In this document: one piece after another, positions 1 to 10,202 of the stretch
How the letters are laid out: each line of letters starts with the position of its first letter
Position numbering within the stretch: position 1 is the first letter of the stretch
Notes under the pieces: model-generated
What the model was told of the DNA's origin: nothing
Databases searched by the model: none
The model's input: the letters and a program-made list of their open reading frames with translations, nothing else
Position numbers and translations under genes: made by a program
DNA from: WHSW01 sp963740055
Lineage (GTDB): Bacteria; Actinomycetota; Thermoleophilia; Solirubrobacterales; 70-9
NCBI GenBank assembly: GCA_963740055.1
Contig: CAVUCL010000005.1
Location: 744,001-808,000 of the forward strand
DNA length: 64,000 nucleotides
Reading direction: 5' to 3'

Positions 1-151
1 GGCAGGTGTGGACGTTCGGCTCGTCGCCGAAGGAGAGCTCACAGCCGCAGAACATCTTCGTCCGCGTGCGCAGCTGGACGTGGATCTCGAGCCCGATCAC
101 GGGCTCGTAGCGCTCGCGCCAGCTCGCCGTGTCGACCGTGGCCTCAGCCAT
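1..151 (-). CDS. gatB: Asp-tRNA(Asn)/Glu-tRNA(Gln) amidotransferase subunit B, N-terminal part
   Basis: The first 50 codons read YEPVIGLEIHVQL near residue 15 and a cysteine-containing FCGC segment, which is the characteristic start of GatB. GatB holds misacylated Glu-tRNA(Gln) or Asp-tRNA(Asn) and activates it for amidation with ammonia supplied by GatA. The ATG at 151 overlaps the end of the metallopeptidase gene by 8 bases, so it is co-transcribed with gatC-gatA. The gene continues past the left edge, so only the N-terminus can be judged. Confidence 0.93.
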   Translation of the reverse strand, partial: MAEATVDTASWRERYEPVIGLEIHVQLRTRTKMFCGCELSFGDEPNVHTC

Positions 152-419
152 AGCCGAGCCCCCGGATCTGGTCCTCGCCCATGCCGAAGTGATGGCCGAT
201 CTCGTGCAGCACCGTGCGCCGGACCTCGGCGGGGTTCGGGTTCGCCTCGCGGAAGATGACGATCCGCCGCAGGCCGCCGATCGGGTCGTAGATCCCCATC
301 AGGCCGTCCGGATGGCGGTCCTCGACGAGGATCGCGACCTCGCCGAGCCGCTCGGTCACCCACCGCGGCAGCTCGGCGAGCGCCGACTCGACCGCCGCCC
401 GCGTGTCGGCCTCGGACAT
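144..419 (-). CDS. Small zincin-like metallopeptidase between gatA and gatB
   Basis: A 91-residue protein with the zinc-protease signature HEIGH at residues 72-76, followed by HFGMGE, which can supply a third ligand. This matches the short metallopeptidase family (PF06262/DUF1025 type) of actinobacteria; those proteins are usually 110-130 residues, so this is a compact member. No signal peptide is seen, so it is presumably cytoplasmic; its substrate is unknown. The ATG overlaps the gatA stop by one base (TGATG) and the stop overlaps gatB, so it sits inside the gat operon. The operon position is observed; a role linked to tRNA amidation is only inference. Confidence 0.8.
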   Translation of the reverse strand: MSEADTRAAVESALAELPRWVTERLGEVAILVEDRHPDGLMGIYDPIGGLRRIVIFREANPNPAEVRRTVLHEIGHHFGMGEDQIRGLGYG

Positions 420-1865
420 CACGGGCGCTCCCGGAACCCGATGCCGTGTTCGAGCGCGTGGGCGGCGTCGAGCAGCTTCGACTCGGCGAACGCCGGCGCC
501 GCGATCTGGAGGCCGACCGGAAGCCGGCTCCCGCCGCCCGGCGGCTCGGCGAGCCCGCTCGGGATCGAGATCGCCGGGATCCCGGCGAGCGACATCGGCA
601 CGGTGAAGTAGTCGGAGAGGTACATCGCCAGCGGGTCCGCGGTCCGCTCGCCGAGCTCGAACGCGACCGAGGGCGAGGTCGGGGTCACGATCAGGTCGCA
701 GCGCTCGAACGCCGCCGCGAAGTCCTCGCCGATCCTCGTCCGGACCTTCTGCGCGCGTGCCGTAGTAGGCGTCGTAGTAGCCGGAGGAGAGCGCGTAGGT
801 GCCGAGCATGATCCGGCGCTTGACCTCGGCGCCGAAGCCGCGCGCGCGGGTCCGCTCGTACATCCCCACCAGGTCGGCATCGCCGTCCGCGCGCGACCCG
901 TAGCGGACCCCGTCGTAGCGGGCGAGGTTGGCCGACGCCTCGGCCGGCGCGATCACGTAGTAGGCCGAGATCCCGTGCTCGGCGTGCGGAAGCTCGACCT
1001 CGGTCAGCTCGCCGCCGAGCTCGCCGATCAGCGCCAGCGTGCGCTCGAAGCTCTCCGCGACTCCCGGCTCGACGCCCTCGGCGTGGTGGGAGAAGTCGCG
1101 CGCGACCCCGATCCGCAGCCCGGCGAGATCCTCGCGGCCGGGCTGCTCGACCCCGCCCTCGATCCCGACCGAGGTCGAGTCGTGGCGGTCGCGACCCTGC
1201 ATCACCGAGAGCATCAGCGCGGCGTCGGTGACGTCGCGGGTCAGCGGCCCGCACTGGTCGAGCGAGGACGCGAAGGCGACCATGCCGTAGCGGGAGATCG
1301 CGCCGTAGGTCGGCTTCAGGCCGACGATCCCGCACAGCGACGCGGGCTGGCGGATCGAGCCGCCGGTGTCGGTGCCGATCGCCCACGGCGCGAGCCGCCC
1401 GGCGACCGCGGCGGCCGAGCCGCCGGAGGACCCGCCCGGGACCCGGTCGCGGTCCCAGGGGTTGAGCACCGGCCCATAGCCGGAGTTCTCGTTCGAGGAC
1501 CCCATCGCGAACTCGTCCATGTTGGTCTTGCCGAGCAGCCGCGCGCCGGCCTCGTCCAGACGCCGGACGGCGGTCGCGGTGTAGGGCGGCCGGTAGCCCT
1601 CGAGGATGCGCGAGCCGGCGGTGGTCTCGATTCCCTCGGTGCAGAACAGGTCCTTGACCGCGACCGGCAGTCCTCGCAGCCGCTCGCCGCCGCCGCCGCG
1701 CGCGCCCTCCGGGGCGCGCCACAGGTACGCGTTGAGCTCGTCAGCCGCGGCCGCGGCCGCGTAGGCGTCGAAGAGCTCGTCGGCGGAGAGCTCGCCGGCC
1801 TCGATCTCGGCCAGCGCGCCGGCGGCGGTGAGCTCGAGCAGCTCGCTGCGCGTCGAGGCGCCCAT
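419..1865 (-). CDS. gatA: Asp-tRNA(Asn)/Glu-tRNA(Gln) amidotransferase subunit A (one frameshift)
   Basis: Amidase-signature enzyme that hydrolyses glutamine and passes ammonia to GatB for charged-tRNA amidation. Visible motifs are AVKDLFCTEG (catalytic Lys), the Gly/Ser-rich GGSSGGSAAAVA stretch, and TDTGGSIRQPAS with the cis-Ser/Ser pair. The reading frame breaks near base 745, after SGYYDAYYG, and resumes one frame over with AQKVRT through the C-terminal PVGLQI segment. Removing one base restores about 481 residues, the normal GatA length, so this is probably a sequence error. The ATG lies two bases beyond the gatC stop. Confidence 0.93.
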
Positions 1866-1867
1866 GC

Positions 1868-2152
1868 CTACGCCTGCGGGGACGGGACGCGAAACGAGCC
1901 GTCAGCCGGGTCCGGGGCCTGCTCGAGCGCCCGCTCGCGCGCCAGGCTCGCCTCCGGCTCGTCGGCCCTGAGCACGTTCTCGAGCGCGACGACGTGGGCG
2001 GTCGGCTCGACGCCCTCGAGGTCGAGGGCGGCGATCCGGTCGACGTGCTCGAGGATCCCGGAGAGCTCGCCGGCGATCGTCTCGAGCTCGGCTTCGGTGA
2101 GCTCGAGCCGGGCGAGCCGGGCGACGTGGAGCACCTGTTCGCGGGCGATCAC
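1868..2152 (-). CDS. gatC: Asp-tRNA(Asn)/Glu-tRNA(Gln) amidotransferase subunit C
   Basis: A 94-residue protein with the GatC pattern: an N-terminal VLHVARLARLELTE helix and the LEGVEPTAHV segment, ending in a flexible acidic tail. GatC wraps around GatA and stabilises the GatCAB complex. It is the first gene of the gatC-gatA-peptidase-gatB operon. The start at 2152 is 58 bases from the divergent membrane-protein gene, so the operon promoter should lie in or next to that gap. Confidence 0.94.
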   Translation of the reverse strand: MIAREQVLHVARLARLELTEAELETIAGELSGILEHVDRIAALDLEGVEPTAHVVALENVLRADEPEASLARERALEQAPDPADGSFRVPSPQA

Positions 2153-2210
2153 GAAGCCGATGATAGGTCGCGGCGCCCGAACGGCCCGCGCCGATTAGGA
2201 TGCCGCGCCG

Positions 2211-2660
2211 ATGACGGGCCAAGGCGCCGAGCGGTTCGTGGTCCTCGCCCTGCGGCTGCTGGCCGCGAGCTTCGCCGCCGTCGGCCTGCTCTTCCTCTGC
2301 CTCCCCGACGGCACCCTCTCCGCCCTCGACGACCTCGGCGACTGGCTGCCGCTGGGCGAGTTCACGGCGGCCCCGGAGACGGCCGAGCAGCTCTGGCTCG
2401 CGCTCGGCTTCGCCTACATGACCGTGATCACCGGGATCTGCCTGGTCGTCTCCAGCGACGTCGTCCGCTACCGGCCGCTGCTGCTGGTGCTCGCCGCCGG
2501 CAAGGCGGCCTCGTCGCTGACCGCGCTCGGCTTCTACCTCTTCGACACCGACGTCTTCGCCTACCTGCTCAACTTCCTCGTCGACGGGTTCCTCGTCGGG
2601 GTCGTGCTCGTGCTCTGGGCGCTCGCGGGCCGGGTCGGCGACCCGGCGGCCGCGTTCTGA
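2211..2660 (+). CDS. Small four-helix membrane protein, unknown function
   Basis: A 149-residue protein with four hydrophobic stretches at about residues 10-30, 62-82, 88-108 and 117-140, so it is probably an integral membrane protein. No catalytic motif is recognised. It starts 58 bases from the divergent gatC and ends just upstream of the GMC oxidoreductase on the same strand, so these two may form a unit. Function is not assigned. Confidence 0.7.
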   Translation: MTGQGAERFVVLALRLLAASFAAVGLLFLCLPDGTLSALDDLGDWLPLGEFTAAPETAEQLWLALGFAYMTVITGICLVVSSDVVRYRPLLLVLAAGKAASSLTALGFYLFDTDVFAYLLNFLVDGFLVGVVLVLWALAGRVGDPAAAF

Positions 2661-2696
2661 AGGCGCGCCCCGGGGCTCGGCGCCGCCGAGAAGCGC

Positions 2697-4597
2697 GTGC
2701 TGCGGGCGTTCGCCGAGGCGATGGCGCCCGGGGTCGGTCCGCTGCCGGCAGCCACCGGCCCTGACCTCGCCCCTCAGACGATCGACGCGGTCGGGCGAAT
2801 CGAGCCCCTGCTCGCCGCGATGCCGGCGCGCGCGGTCGCGCAGATCCGGCTCGGGCTGCGGCTGTTCGAGTGGATGCCGTTTCCGTGGCGGTTCTCGCGC
2901 GCGAGCCTCGAGTCGCGCCAGGACTTCCTCGCCCGGATCGAGGAGTCGGGATCGGCCCCGGCGCGGGACCTGCTGCTCTTCCTCAAGGTCCTCTGCGGGT
3001 TCGGCTACGCCAGCGAGCCGCGAGTGCAGGCGGCGGTCGGCTATCGAGCGGAGTGCGCGCTCGCGAGCGGCGAGCTCCCCGCACCTGGCCCGGGATCGCC
3101 GCTGGGCGAGCTCGAGCCGGCGACCGCGGCCGAGGAGTGCGACGTGGTCATCGTCGGCTCCGGCGCGGGCGGCGCGGTCGCCGCGGCGGTGCTCGCCGAG
3201 GCCGGGCTCGAGGTCGTCGTGCTCGAGGCGGGGCCGCACCTGGACCGCGACTCCTACCCGCAGGAGCCGATTGCGGCGATCACGTCGCTGTACCGCGACG
3301 CCGGCCTGACCGTGGCCCGCGGGCGACCGGCGATCCCGACCCCGGTCGGGCGCGCCGTCGGCGGGACCACGGTGATCAACTCGGGCACCTGCTTTCGCAC
3401 TCCGGCACCGGTGCTCGAGCACTGGGCGAGCGAGCGCGGAATCGGGTGGGCGCGCGAGCTCGACCCCGATTTCGCCGCCGCCGAGGAGATGCTCGCGGTG
3501 CGGCCGGTCGACCCGGCGACGATGGGCCGAAACGGACAGATCCTGCTCGAGGGCGCCGAGGCGCTGGGCGTCAGCCACGCGCCGCTGGCCCGCAACGCAG
3601 GCCGCTGCGTCCAGTGCAGCGCGTGTCCGAACGGGTGTCCGATCGACGCGAAGCGGGCGATGCACGTCTCCTACCTGCCGCGCGCGGTCGCGGCCGGCGC
3701 TCGGGTGCGCGCCGGCGTCGAGGCGCGGCGGATCGTGTTCGCCGGCGGACGGGCGACCGGCGTCGAGTGCGCGGCGGGGGTGGCGCGGCGAGGGGTCGGG
3801 CGCCCGCGGCGATTCGCGGTGCACGCGCGCCGCGCGGTGATCTGCGCCGGCGGCAGCTTCGGCACCCCGGAGCTCCTGCTGCGCTCGGGGTTTCGCTCCC
3901 CGAGCGGCGAGCTCGGCCGCAACCTGCGCATCCACCCGGCGGCTGGGTCGGCGCTCGCTTCGACGACGAGGTGCGCGGCTGGGAGGGCGTGATGCAGTCA
4001 TACGCGGTCGACGAGTGGGCGCCCCGCGGGCTGATGCTCGAGGCGACGTTCACGCCACTCGCCTTCGGCGGTCAGTGGCTGCCCGGGACCGGCGCCGCGC
4101 ATCAGCGCCGCCTGCTCGAGTTCGGTCACGTCGCCTCGACCGGCGTCCACCTCTCCGACAGCTCCAGCGGCCGGGTCGGCCTCGCCGGCGACGGCTCGCT
4201 GCGGATCGGCTACCGACTCTCGCGCGCCGACTCGGAGCGGCTCGCGTTCGGGATCGCGCGGGCGGCCGAGCTCTTCTACGCGGCCGGCGCGCGCGAGGTC
4301 TACCCGCAGATCTCCGGAATCGACACGCTGGCGCGCGCGGGGATCGCCGAGCTCGAAGCCTCTCCCCCGCCCCGCCACGCGCTTCGCCTCGAGGCGTTTC
4401 ACCCGATGGGGACCGCGCGCATGGACGCCGACCCCCGGCGCGGCGTCACCGCGCCCGACGGGTCGGTGCACGGAGCCGAGCGCCTCTACGTCGCCGACGC
4501 GAGCCTGTTTCCGAGCTCGATCGGCGTCAACCCGATGATGACCGTGATCGCGATGGCGTCGCGGGTCGCGACTCAGCTCGCCGCCGCGGCGGCCTGA
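2697..4597 (+). CDS. GMC-family FAD-dependent oxidoreductase (one frameshift)
   Basis: After an N-terminal region of about 145 residues comes the FAD-binding motif VVIVGSGAGGAVAA followed by VVVLEAGPHL. A Cys-rich CVQCSACPNGCP segment sits near residue 305; it is common in bacterial GMC oxidoreductases of the alcohol/cholesterol oxidase type. The C-terminal half has HPMGTARM and the GMC closing motif VADASLFPSSIGVNPMMT. The frame shifts near 3950, after RIHPAAG; adding one base gives about 633 residues. The GTG at 2697 is the best start visible, but the true start may lie just upstream because the frame stays open to the preceding stop. The substrate, probably an alcohol or sterol-like compound, cannot be read from sequence. 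Confidence 0.88.
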
Positions 4598-4625
4598 GCG
4601 CGCCCGCGCGCCTTCGCGTTCTCGA

Positions 4626-5201
4626 TCAGGTCCGCGGCGGCGGCGCTCCGGGGTCGCTCGGCGGCGGTGGAGGCGGCGGCGGGTCGCTGCGCTCGGCCGG
4701 CGTCGGCTCGGTCGCCGTGGGCGCGGCCGGGCGGTCACCGAGACGATCGGCCTCGCCTCCGAACGAGGTCCCCTCCTCCTCCATCGCCCGCCAGCCGCCG
4801 TAGGCGATCCCGGCGGCCGCGATCAGACCGAGGAAGACGCCGATCTTGCGGGTGGCGTCGTAGGGAGGGTCGATCAGCCGGTAGAGGATCAGCACCGTCG
4901 AGAGGATCCCGAGCCCGGTCGTGATCGCGCTCCCGGCGACCGGCAGCGCGACCGTCTGGGCGGTCGCCGCGGTGATTGCGAAGGCGATCGCGGTGACCGC
5001 GGTCAGAAACCAGATGATGTCCATGAAGCTCGCAGCTTCCCAGGCGTTGGCGCTCGCGCCGCCGCCGCCGGTGACCTCGCCGATCGGCGTCTCGATCGTG
5101 ATCTCGGGCGCTCCCCACCAGGCGAAGAACATGAAGATCAACAGCGCGGCGCCGGATATCCCGGCGATCATCTCTCCCGACCTGATCCTGTCTGCGTCCA
5201 T
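4626..5201 (-). CDS. Membrane protein with proline-rich tail
   Basis: A 191-residue protein with four predicted transmembrane segments (about residues 12-30, 57-75, 80-103 and 121-138) and a hydrophilic tail ending in a run of eight prolines. The ATG at 5201 is chosen because GGGGAG lies six bases upstream; an in-frame start 33 bases further out lacks this. The family is not recognised. It lies tail-to-tail with the GMC gene. Confidence 0.7.
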   Translation of the reverse strand: MDADRIRSGEMIAGISGAALLIFMFFAWWGAPEITIETPIGEVTGGGGASANAWEAASFMDIIWFLTAVTAIAFAITAATAQTVALPVAGSAITTGLGILSTVLILYRLIDPPYDATRKIGVFLGLIAAAGIAYGGWRAMEEEGTSFGGEADRLGDRPAAPTATEPTPAERSDPPPPPPPPSDPGAPPPRT

Positions 5202-5267
5202 CTGGCGCTCCCCAATCGTCTCGCGGGCTGGCAACGGCGGCCACCCTAAGGTCTCGTGCGGACGCGT

Positions 5268-6122
5268 CTAGCGCGGACGGCGCGCGGCGGCCGCGAGCGT
5301 GTTGGCGAGCAGCATCGCGATCGTCATCGGCCCGACGCCGCCGGGCACCGGGGTGATCGCGCCCGCGACCTGGCTCACGGCCTCGAAGTCGACGTCGCCG
5401 ACGAGCCCGTCCTCGGTGCGGTTGGTGCCGACGTCGATCACCGCCGCCCCGGGCTTGACCATCTCCGCGGTCACCAGCCGCGGGCGACCGACGGCGGCGA
5501 CGAGGACGTCGGCGCGCGCGCAGACCACGGCGAGGTCGCGGGTGCGCGAGTGACAGACGGTCACGGTCGCGTCCTCGCCGAGCAGCAGCGAGGCGAGCGG
5601 GCGGCCGACCAGGATCGAGCGTCCGAGGACGACCGCCTCGGCGCCCTCGAGCTCGACCCCGGCATGGCGCAGGAGCTCGACCACCCCCAGGGGCGTGCAC
5701 GGGACGAGCCCCGGCCGGCCCTGCGCGAGCAGCCCGGCGCTGGCGGCGCTGAGCCCGTCGACGTCCTTGCTCGCGGGGATCGCGGCGATCACCCGGTCCT
5801 GGTCGATCTGCGCCGGGAGCGGCAGCTGGACGAGGATCCCGTCGACGCCATGGTCCTCGCCGAGCGTCTCCACCAGTCCGACCAGCTCCTCCTCGGAGGC
5901 GTCGGCGGCGAGCTCGTGGTGGATCGAGCGCATCCCGACCTCCTCGGTCTGGCGGCGCTTGTTCGAGACGTAGACGTGCGAGGCGGGGTCGTCGCCGACG
6001 AGCACGGTCGCGAGCCCGGGCGTGTGGTCGTCGCGGGCGGCGGCGAACTCGCGCACCCCGGCGGCGACTCGCTCGCGCACCCCGGCCGCCACCGCCTTGC
6101 CGTCGATGACCGTCGCGCTCAC
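5268..6122 (-). CDS. folD: Methylenetetrahydrofolate dehydrogenase/cyclohydrolase
   Basis: Bifunctional cytosolic enzyme converting 5,10-methylene-THF to 10-formyl-THF. Visible motifs are YVSNKRRQTEEVG (the catalytic Lys follows the Tyr motif), GILVQLPLP, the VVLGRSILVGRP Rossmann segment and the closing ITPVPGGVGPMT. At 284 residues it has the usual length and is intact. The GTG at 6122 is preferred because GGAG lies just upstream; a TTG at 6134 is an alternative. It follows pcrA closely, and the two may be co-transcribed. Confidence 0.95.
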   Translation of the reverse strand: MSATVIDGKAVAAGVRERVAAGVREFAAARDDHTPGLATVLVGDDPASHVYVSNKRRQTEEVGMRSIHHELAADASEEELVGLVETLGEDHGVDGILVQLPLPAQIDQDRVIAAIPASKDVDGLSAASAGLLAQGRPGLVPCTPLGVVELLRHAGVELEGAEAVVLGRSILVGRPLASLLLGEDATVTVCHSRTRDLAVVCARADVLVAAVGRPRLVTAEMVKPGAAVIDVGTNRTEDGLVGDVDFEAVSQVAGAITPVPGGVGPMTIAMLLANTLAAAARRPR

Positions 6123-6149
6123 GTCACTCCGCAAAGGGCTCGCGCGGAC

Positions 6150-8416
6150 TCACGCGACCTTCTTCAGCGGCGCGTAATCGGCCATCAGCTTGCGCTCGCT
6201 GCCGTCGGCGGCGAACCGGATCACGACCACCGACCCCGCCTCGACCGCGGTCACGACGCCCTCGCCGAAGCTCGCGTGCAGGACGTCGTCGCCGACCGAG
6301 TACGGGACCGGCGGCGGTGCGGGCTGCTTCGGCGGCGGTGCCGAGAGCCCGCCCGTGCGCTCGCCGAAGCCGGTCGCCCGCCGGCGCGCGTCGCCCGAGC
6401 CCGTCCAGCCGGTCGGCGTGGTCGCGACGTGTCGCTCGACCAGCGACTCCGGCAGCTCGGCGAGGAAGCGCGAGGGCAGGTTCCAGCTCGAGCTGCCGTG
6501 CAGCGAGCGCCGGCGGGCGTAGGTCATCCAGAGGCGCTCGCGCGCCCGGGTGACGCCGACGTAGCAGAGCCGGCGCTCCTCCTCGAGGTTGCCCTCCTCG
6601 ACCGAGCGCGAGTGCGGGAAGACGCCCTCCTCGCAGCCGATCACGAACACCGCCTCGTACTCGAGCCCCTTCGCGTTGTGCAGCGACATCAGCGTCGCCA
6701 GGCTCTCCTCGTCGCGAAGGTTGTCCTGCTCGGAGACGAGCGAGATCTGGGCCAGGAACTCCTCCAGCGGTGAAACCTCGGACTCGCCCTCGAGCTCGCG
6801 GTTGGCGTCGAACTCGCCGGCGACTCCGACCAGCTCCTCGAGGTTCTCGATCCGGCCCTCGGCCTCGACCGTGCGCTCGGCCTCGAGCGCCTCGATGTAG
6901 CCGGACTCGTGCAGGGTCGCCTCGAGCAGCTCGGCGACCGACCCGCGGCGCTCGGCCCGCTCGCGCAGGTGCGCCATCGTCTCGGCGAAGCGCGAGACCG
7001 CCTTCAGCGCGGCGGCGCCGAGCCCGGGGATCGAGCTCGAGTTCGCGAACACCTCCCAGACGTCGGCCCCGAGGGTGTTCGCGTGCGAGAGGATCCGCGC
7101 CTGCGTCTGCTGGCCGATCCCCCGCCGCGGCGAGTTGACGACGCGCGCGAACGAGATCGCGTCGGCCGGGTTGGCGAGCAGCTGCAGGTAGGCGACCGCG
7201 TCCTTGATCTCGGCCCGGTCGTAGAACTTGGTCCCGCCGATCACCTGGTAGGGGATCTCGAACCGCACCAGCGTGTCCTCGAGCACCCGGCTCTGGGCGT
7301 TCATCCGGTAGAAGACCGCGATCTCGTCGCGGGGCGTGCCCTCCTCGACCAGCCGGTTGATCTCCGAGGCGACGTAGCGGGCCTCGGCGTGCTCGTCGTC
7401 GAGCTCGGCGACGACGATCTGCTCGCCGCGCGCGCCGTCGGTCCACAGGTGCTTCTCCTTCTGGCTCTCGTTGTGGGCGATCAGCGCGTTGGCGGCGTCG
7501 AGGACCGTCTGCGTCGAGCGGTAGTTCTGCTCCAGCAGCACCGTCTCGGCATCGGGGAAGTCGCGCTCGAACTCGAGGATGTTGCGGATGTCGGCGCCGC
7601 GGAACGAATAGACGCTCTGGAAGTCGTCGCCGACCACGGTCAGGTTGCGGTGCTCCTCGGCAAGCAGCTGCAGGAGCCGGTACTGGGCGCGGTTGGTGTC
7701 CTGGTACTCGTCGACGAGCACCCAGCGGAAGATCCGCCGGTACTTCTCGCGCACGTCGGCGAACAGCTCGAGCAGGTTGACGGTGCGCACGAGCAGGTCG
7801 TCGAAGTCCATCGCGCTCGCCTCGAGCATCCGCCGCTCGTAGAGGCCGTAGACGTCGGCGACAACCTGCTCGAACGTGGACTCGGCCGCGTCGGCGTAGT
7901 CGGAGGAGTCGATGAGCTGGTTCTTGGCCGCCGAGATCGCGCTCTTCACCGCCCGCGGCGGGTAGCGCTTCGGGTCGAGCTCGAGCTCCTCGACGCAGCG
8001 CTTCACCATCCGCACCGAGTCCGCCTCGTCGTAGATCGTGAACGCGCGCTTGTAGCCGAGCCGCTCGGCCTCGGCGCGCAGGATCCGCGCGCAGGCGGAG
8101 TGGAAGGTCATCACCCACATCGCCCGCGAGACGCCGCCGATCAGGGCCGCGACCCGCTCGCGCATCTCGGTCGCCGCCTTGTTCGTGAACGTGATCGCGA
8201 GGATCTCCGAGTGGCGGGCCCGTCCGGTGGCCAGCAGCCAGGCGATCCGGTGGGTGAGCACCCGGGTCTTGCCGGAGCCGGCGCCGGCGAGGACCAGCAG
8301 CGGGCCCTCGCCGTGGGTGACCGCCTCCCGTTGCGGCGGGTTGAGCTCGGCGAGCAGGCGCTCCTCGGGCTCGCGCCGGGCTGGATCGGCGCGCCATAGC
8401 TCGTGTCCGTGCTCAT
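6150..8416 (-). CDS. pcrA: UvrD/PcrA-type DNA helicase (one frameshift near the N-terminus)
   Basis: Superfamily 1A 3'-to-5' DNA helicase for repair and rolling-circle replication. All signature motifs are seen: the Q-motif LNPPQREAV and Walker A AGAGSGKT (just inside the break), AITFTNKAATEM, VDEYQDTN (Walker B), VGDDFQSVYSFRGAD, LEQNYRST, ATLMSLHNAKGLEY and CYVGVTRARE. The extreme C-terminus has the Tudor-like VGDDVLHASFGEGVV segment typical of PcrA. The frame breaks near 8360, about 18 codons after the ATG at 8416; inserting one base joins MSTDTS to EERLLAELNPPQ and gives about 755 residues. Confidence 0.93.
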
Positions 8417-8462
8417 CCGAGCGAGGATAGTCCCGGCTCCGGCGCCGGGGTCCGGGGCGCGC

Positions 8463-9198
8463 TCAGCCGCCGGCGGAGGTCGGGCCCTGCTTTCGGCGCA
8501 GCTCCTTGACCTCGCCCTCGGCGGGCTTGCCGTCGATCTCCGCGAGCCGCCGCTCGAGCTCCGCCGATGCGCTCGGAGAGCGCCTTGATCGCGTCCGCGA
8601 TCGGGTCCGGGAGATGGATCCAGTCGGCGTCGGGGCCCTCGGGGCGCCGGCCCTCGACCCGGACCGGATGGCCCGGGTTGCCGACCACGGTCGAGTGCGA
8701 GGGCACGTCCTCGATCACGACCGTGTTCGCGCCGACCTTGGCCCAGTGGCCGACCGTGACCGGGCCGAGCAGCTTCGCCCCGGAGCCGATCGTGACGTCG
8801 TCGTCGACCGTCGGATGGCGCTTGCCGCGCGCGAACCCGGTGCCGCCGAGCGTCACCCCCTGGTACAGGGTGACCCGGTCGCCGATCTCGGCGGTCTCGC
8901 CGATGACGACGCCGGAGCCGTGGTCGATGAAGAAGTCGGAGCCGATCCGGGCCGCCGGATGGATCTCGACCCCGGTCACCGCGCGGCTGGCGAAGGCGAT
9001 CGTGCGCGGCGCGAGCGGCACGCCGGCGTCGTAGAGCGCGTGCGCGACCCGGTGCGCGAGCAGCGCCTGCACCCCCGCCCAGCTCGAGAGGATCTCGACC
9101 GTGCCGACGCCGCGCGCCGCCGGGTCGCGGTCCCGCGCCGAGGCAACGTCGCTCGAGACCTCCCGGGCGACGCGTCGAAATGTTCCTAGCCCGAACAT
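8463..9198 (-). CDS. cysE: Serine O-acetyltransferase (one frameshift near the C-terminus)
   Basis: Makes O-acetylserine from serine and acetyl-CoA, the substrate of the adjacent cysteine synthase. Left-handed beta-helix hexapeptide repeats are visible, with the family signature DHGSGVVIGET, the TLYQGVTLGG active-site region, KRHPTVDD and VVGNPGHPVR. The frame breaks near 8560; correcting one base gives an EL-rich tail ending at 8463 rather than the longer read-through to 8413. The ATG at 9198 shares one base with the cysK stop (TGATG), so the two genes are translationally coupled. Confidence 0.92.
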
Positions 9199-10151
9199 CA
9201 CTCGGGCGCGAAGAATGGCAGCGACATGTAGCGCTCGCCGCCGTCGCAGGCGATCGTGACGATCCGCTTGCCGGACATCTCGGGGCGCGCCGCGACCTCG
9301 AGCGCGGCGTGGAAGGCGGCCCCGGCCGAGATCCCGATCAGCAGTCCCTCGCGCCGGGCGGCCGCGAAGGCGGCGCCGAGGGCGTCTTCGTCGGAGACGG
9401 TGACGATCTCGTCGATCACCTCGCGGTCGAGCACCTCGGGGACGAACCCGGCGCCGATGCCCTGGATCTTGTGCGGTCCCGGGCGGTCGCCGGAGAGGAC
9501 CGCCGAGCCCGCCGGCTCGACCGCGACGACCTGAAACGACGGCCGGCGCTCCTTCAGCACCTGGCCGACGCCGGTGATCGTGCCGCCGGTGCCGACGCCG
9601 GTGACGAGCACGTCGACCTCGCCACCCGTGTCGCGCCAGATCTCCTCCGCCGTGGTGCGGCGGTGGACCTCGGGGTTCGCCGGGTTCGAGAACTGCTGCG
9701 GCATGAACGCACCGCGCTCGGCGACGATCCGCTCGGCGAGCCCGATCGCCTCGCCCATCCCGCCCATCGACGGGGTCTCGTGGACCTCGGCGCCGTAGGT
9801 GCGAAGCAGCCGCGTCCGCTCGCGGCTCATCCCCTCGGGCAGGGTGAGGACGAGCTCGTAGCCGCGGGCCGCGCAGACCATCGCCAGCGCGATCCCGGTG
9901 TTGCCGCTGGTCGGCTCGACGATCATCCCGCCGGGCTCGAGCCGCCCGTCGCGCTCGGCGGCCTCGATCATCGCGACGCCGATCCGGTCCTTGACCGACC
10001 CGCCGGGGTTCAGGTACTCGAGCTTGGCGACGACCTCGGCTTCGAGCCCCTCGGTCAGCCGCCGCAGCGCGACCAGGGGCGTCTCGCCGACCACGGCCGA
10101 GGCAGCGCCGGCGATCCGGGTCGCGCTCGCGCTCTCCTTCGCCGTCGCCAT
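9198..10151 (-). CDS. cysK: Cysteine synthase A (O-acetylserine sulfhydrylase)
   Basis: PLP-dependent enzyme forming cysteine from O-acetylserine and sulfide. The PLP lysine is in NPGGSVKDRIG, the substrate loop is EPTSGNTGIALA, the phosphate-binding loop is GVGTGGTITG, and GISAGAAFHAA lies near the C-terminus. At 317 residues it is normal length and intact. It overlaps cysE by one base, a standard cysKE pair. The 51-base gap to the next upstream gene holds no other gene. Confidence 0.95.
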   Translation of the reverse strand: MATAKESASATRIAGAASAVVGETPLVALRRLTEGLEAEVVAKLEYLNPGGSVKDRIGVAMIEAAERDGRLEPGGMIVEPTSGNTGIALAMVCAARGYELVLTLPEGMSRERTRLLRTYGAEVHETPSMGGMGEAIGLAERIVAERGAFMPQQFSNPANPEVHRRTTAEEIWRDTGGEVDVLVTGVGTGGTITGVGQVLKERRPSFQVVAVEPAGSAVLSGDRPGPHKIQGIGAGFVPEVLDREVIDEIVTVSDEDALGAAFAAARREGLLIGISAGAAFHAALEVAARPEMSGKRIVTIACDGGERYMSLPFFAPE

Positions 10152-10202
10152 CGGCTCACCGTACCCAGATGCGACGATCCGATGGGACCTGCGCCCCGAG
10201 CC

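Noticed and set aside
975..2198. Long plus-strand frame opposite gatA and gatC
   Set aside because: Antisense shadow of well-supported gatA/gatC, with no ribosome site and no domain.
8413..8463. C-terminal extension of cysE to base 8413
   Set aside because: The extension lies in a shifted frame and is Arg/Pro-rich. The adjacent frame gives a natural helical tail and stop at 8463.
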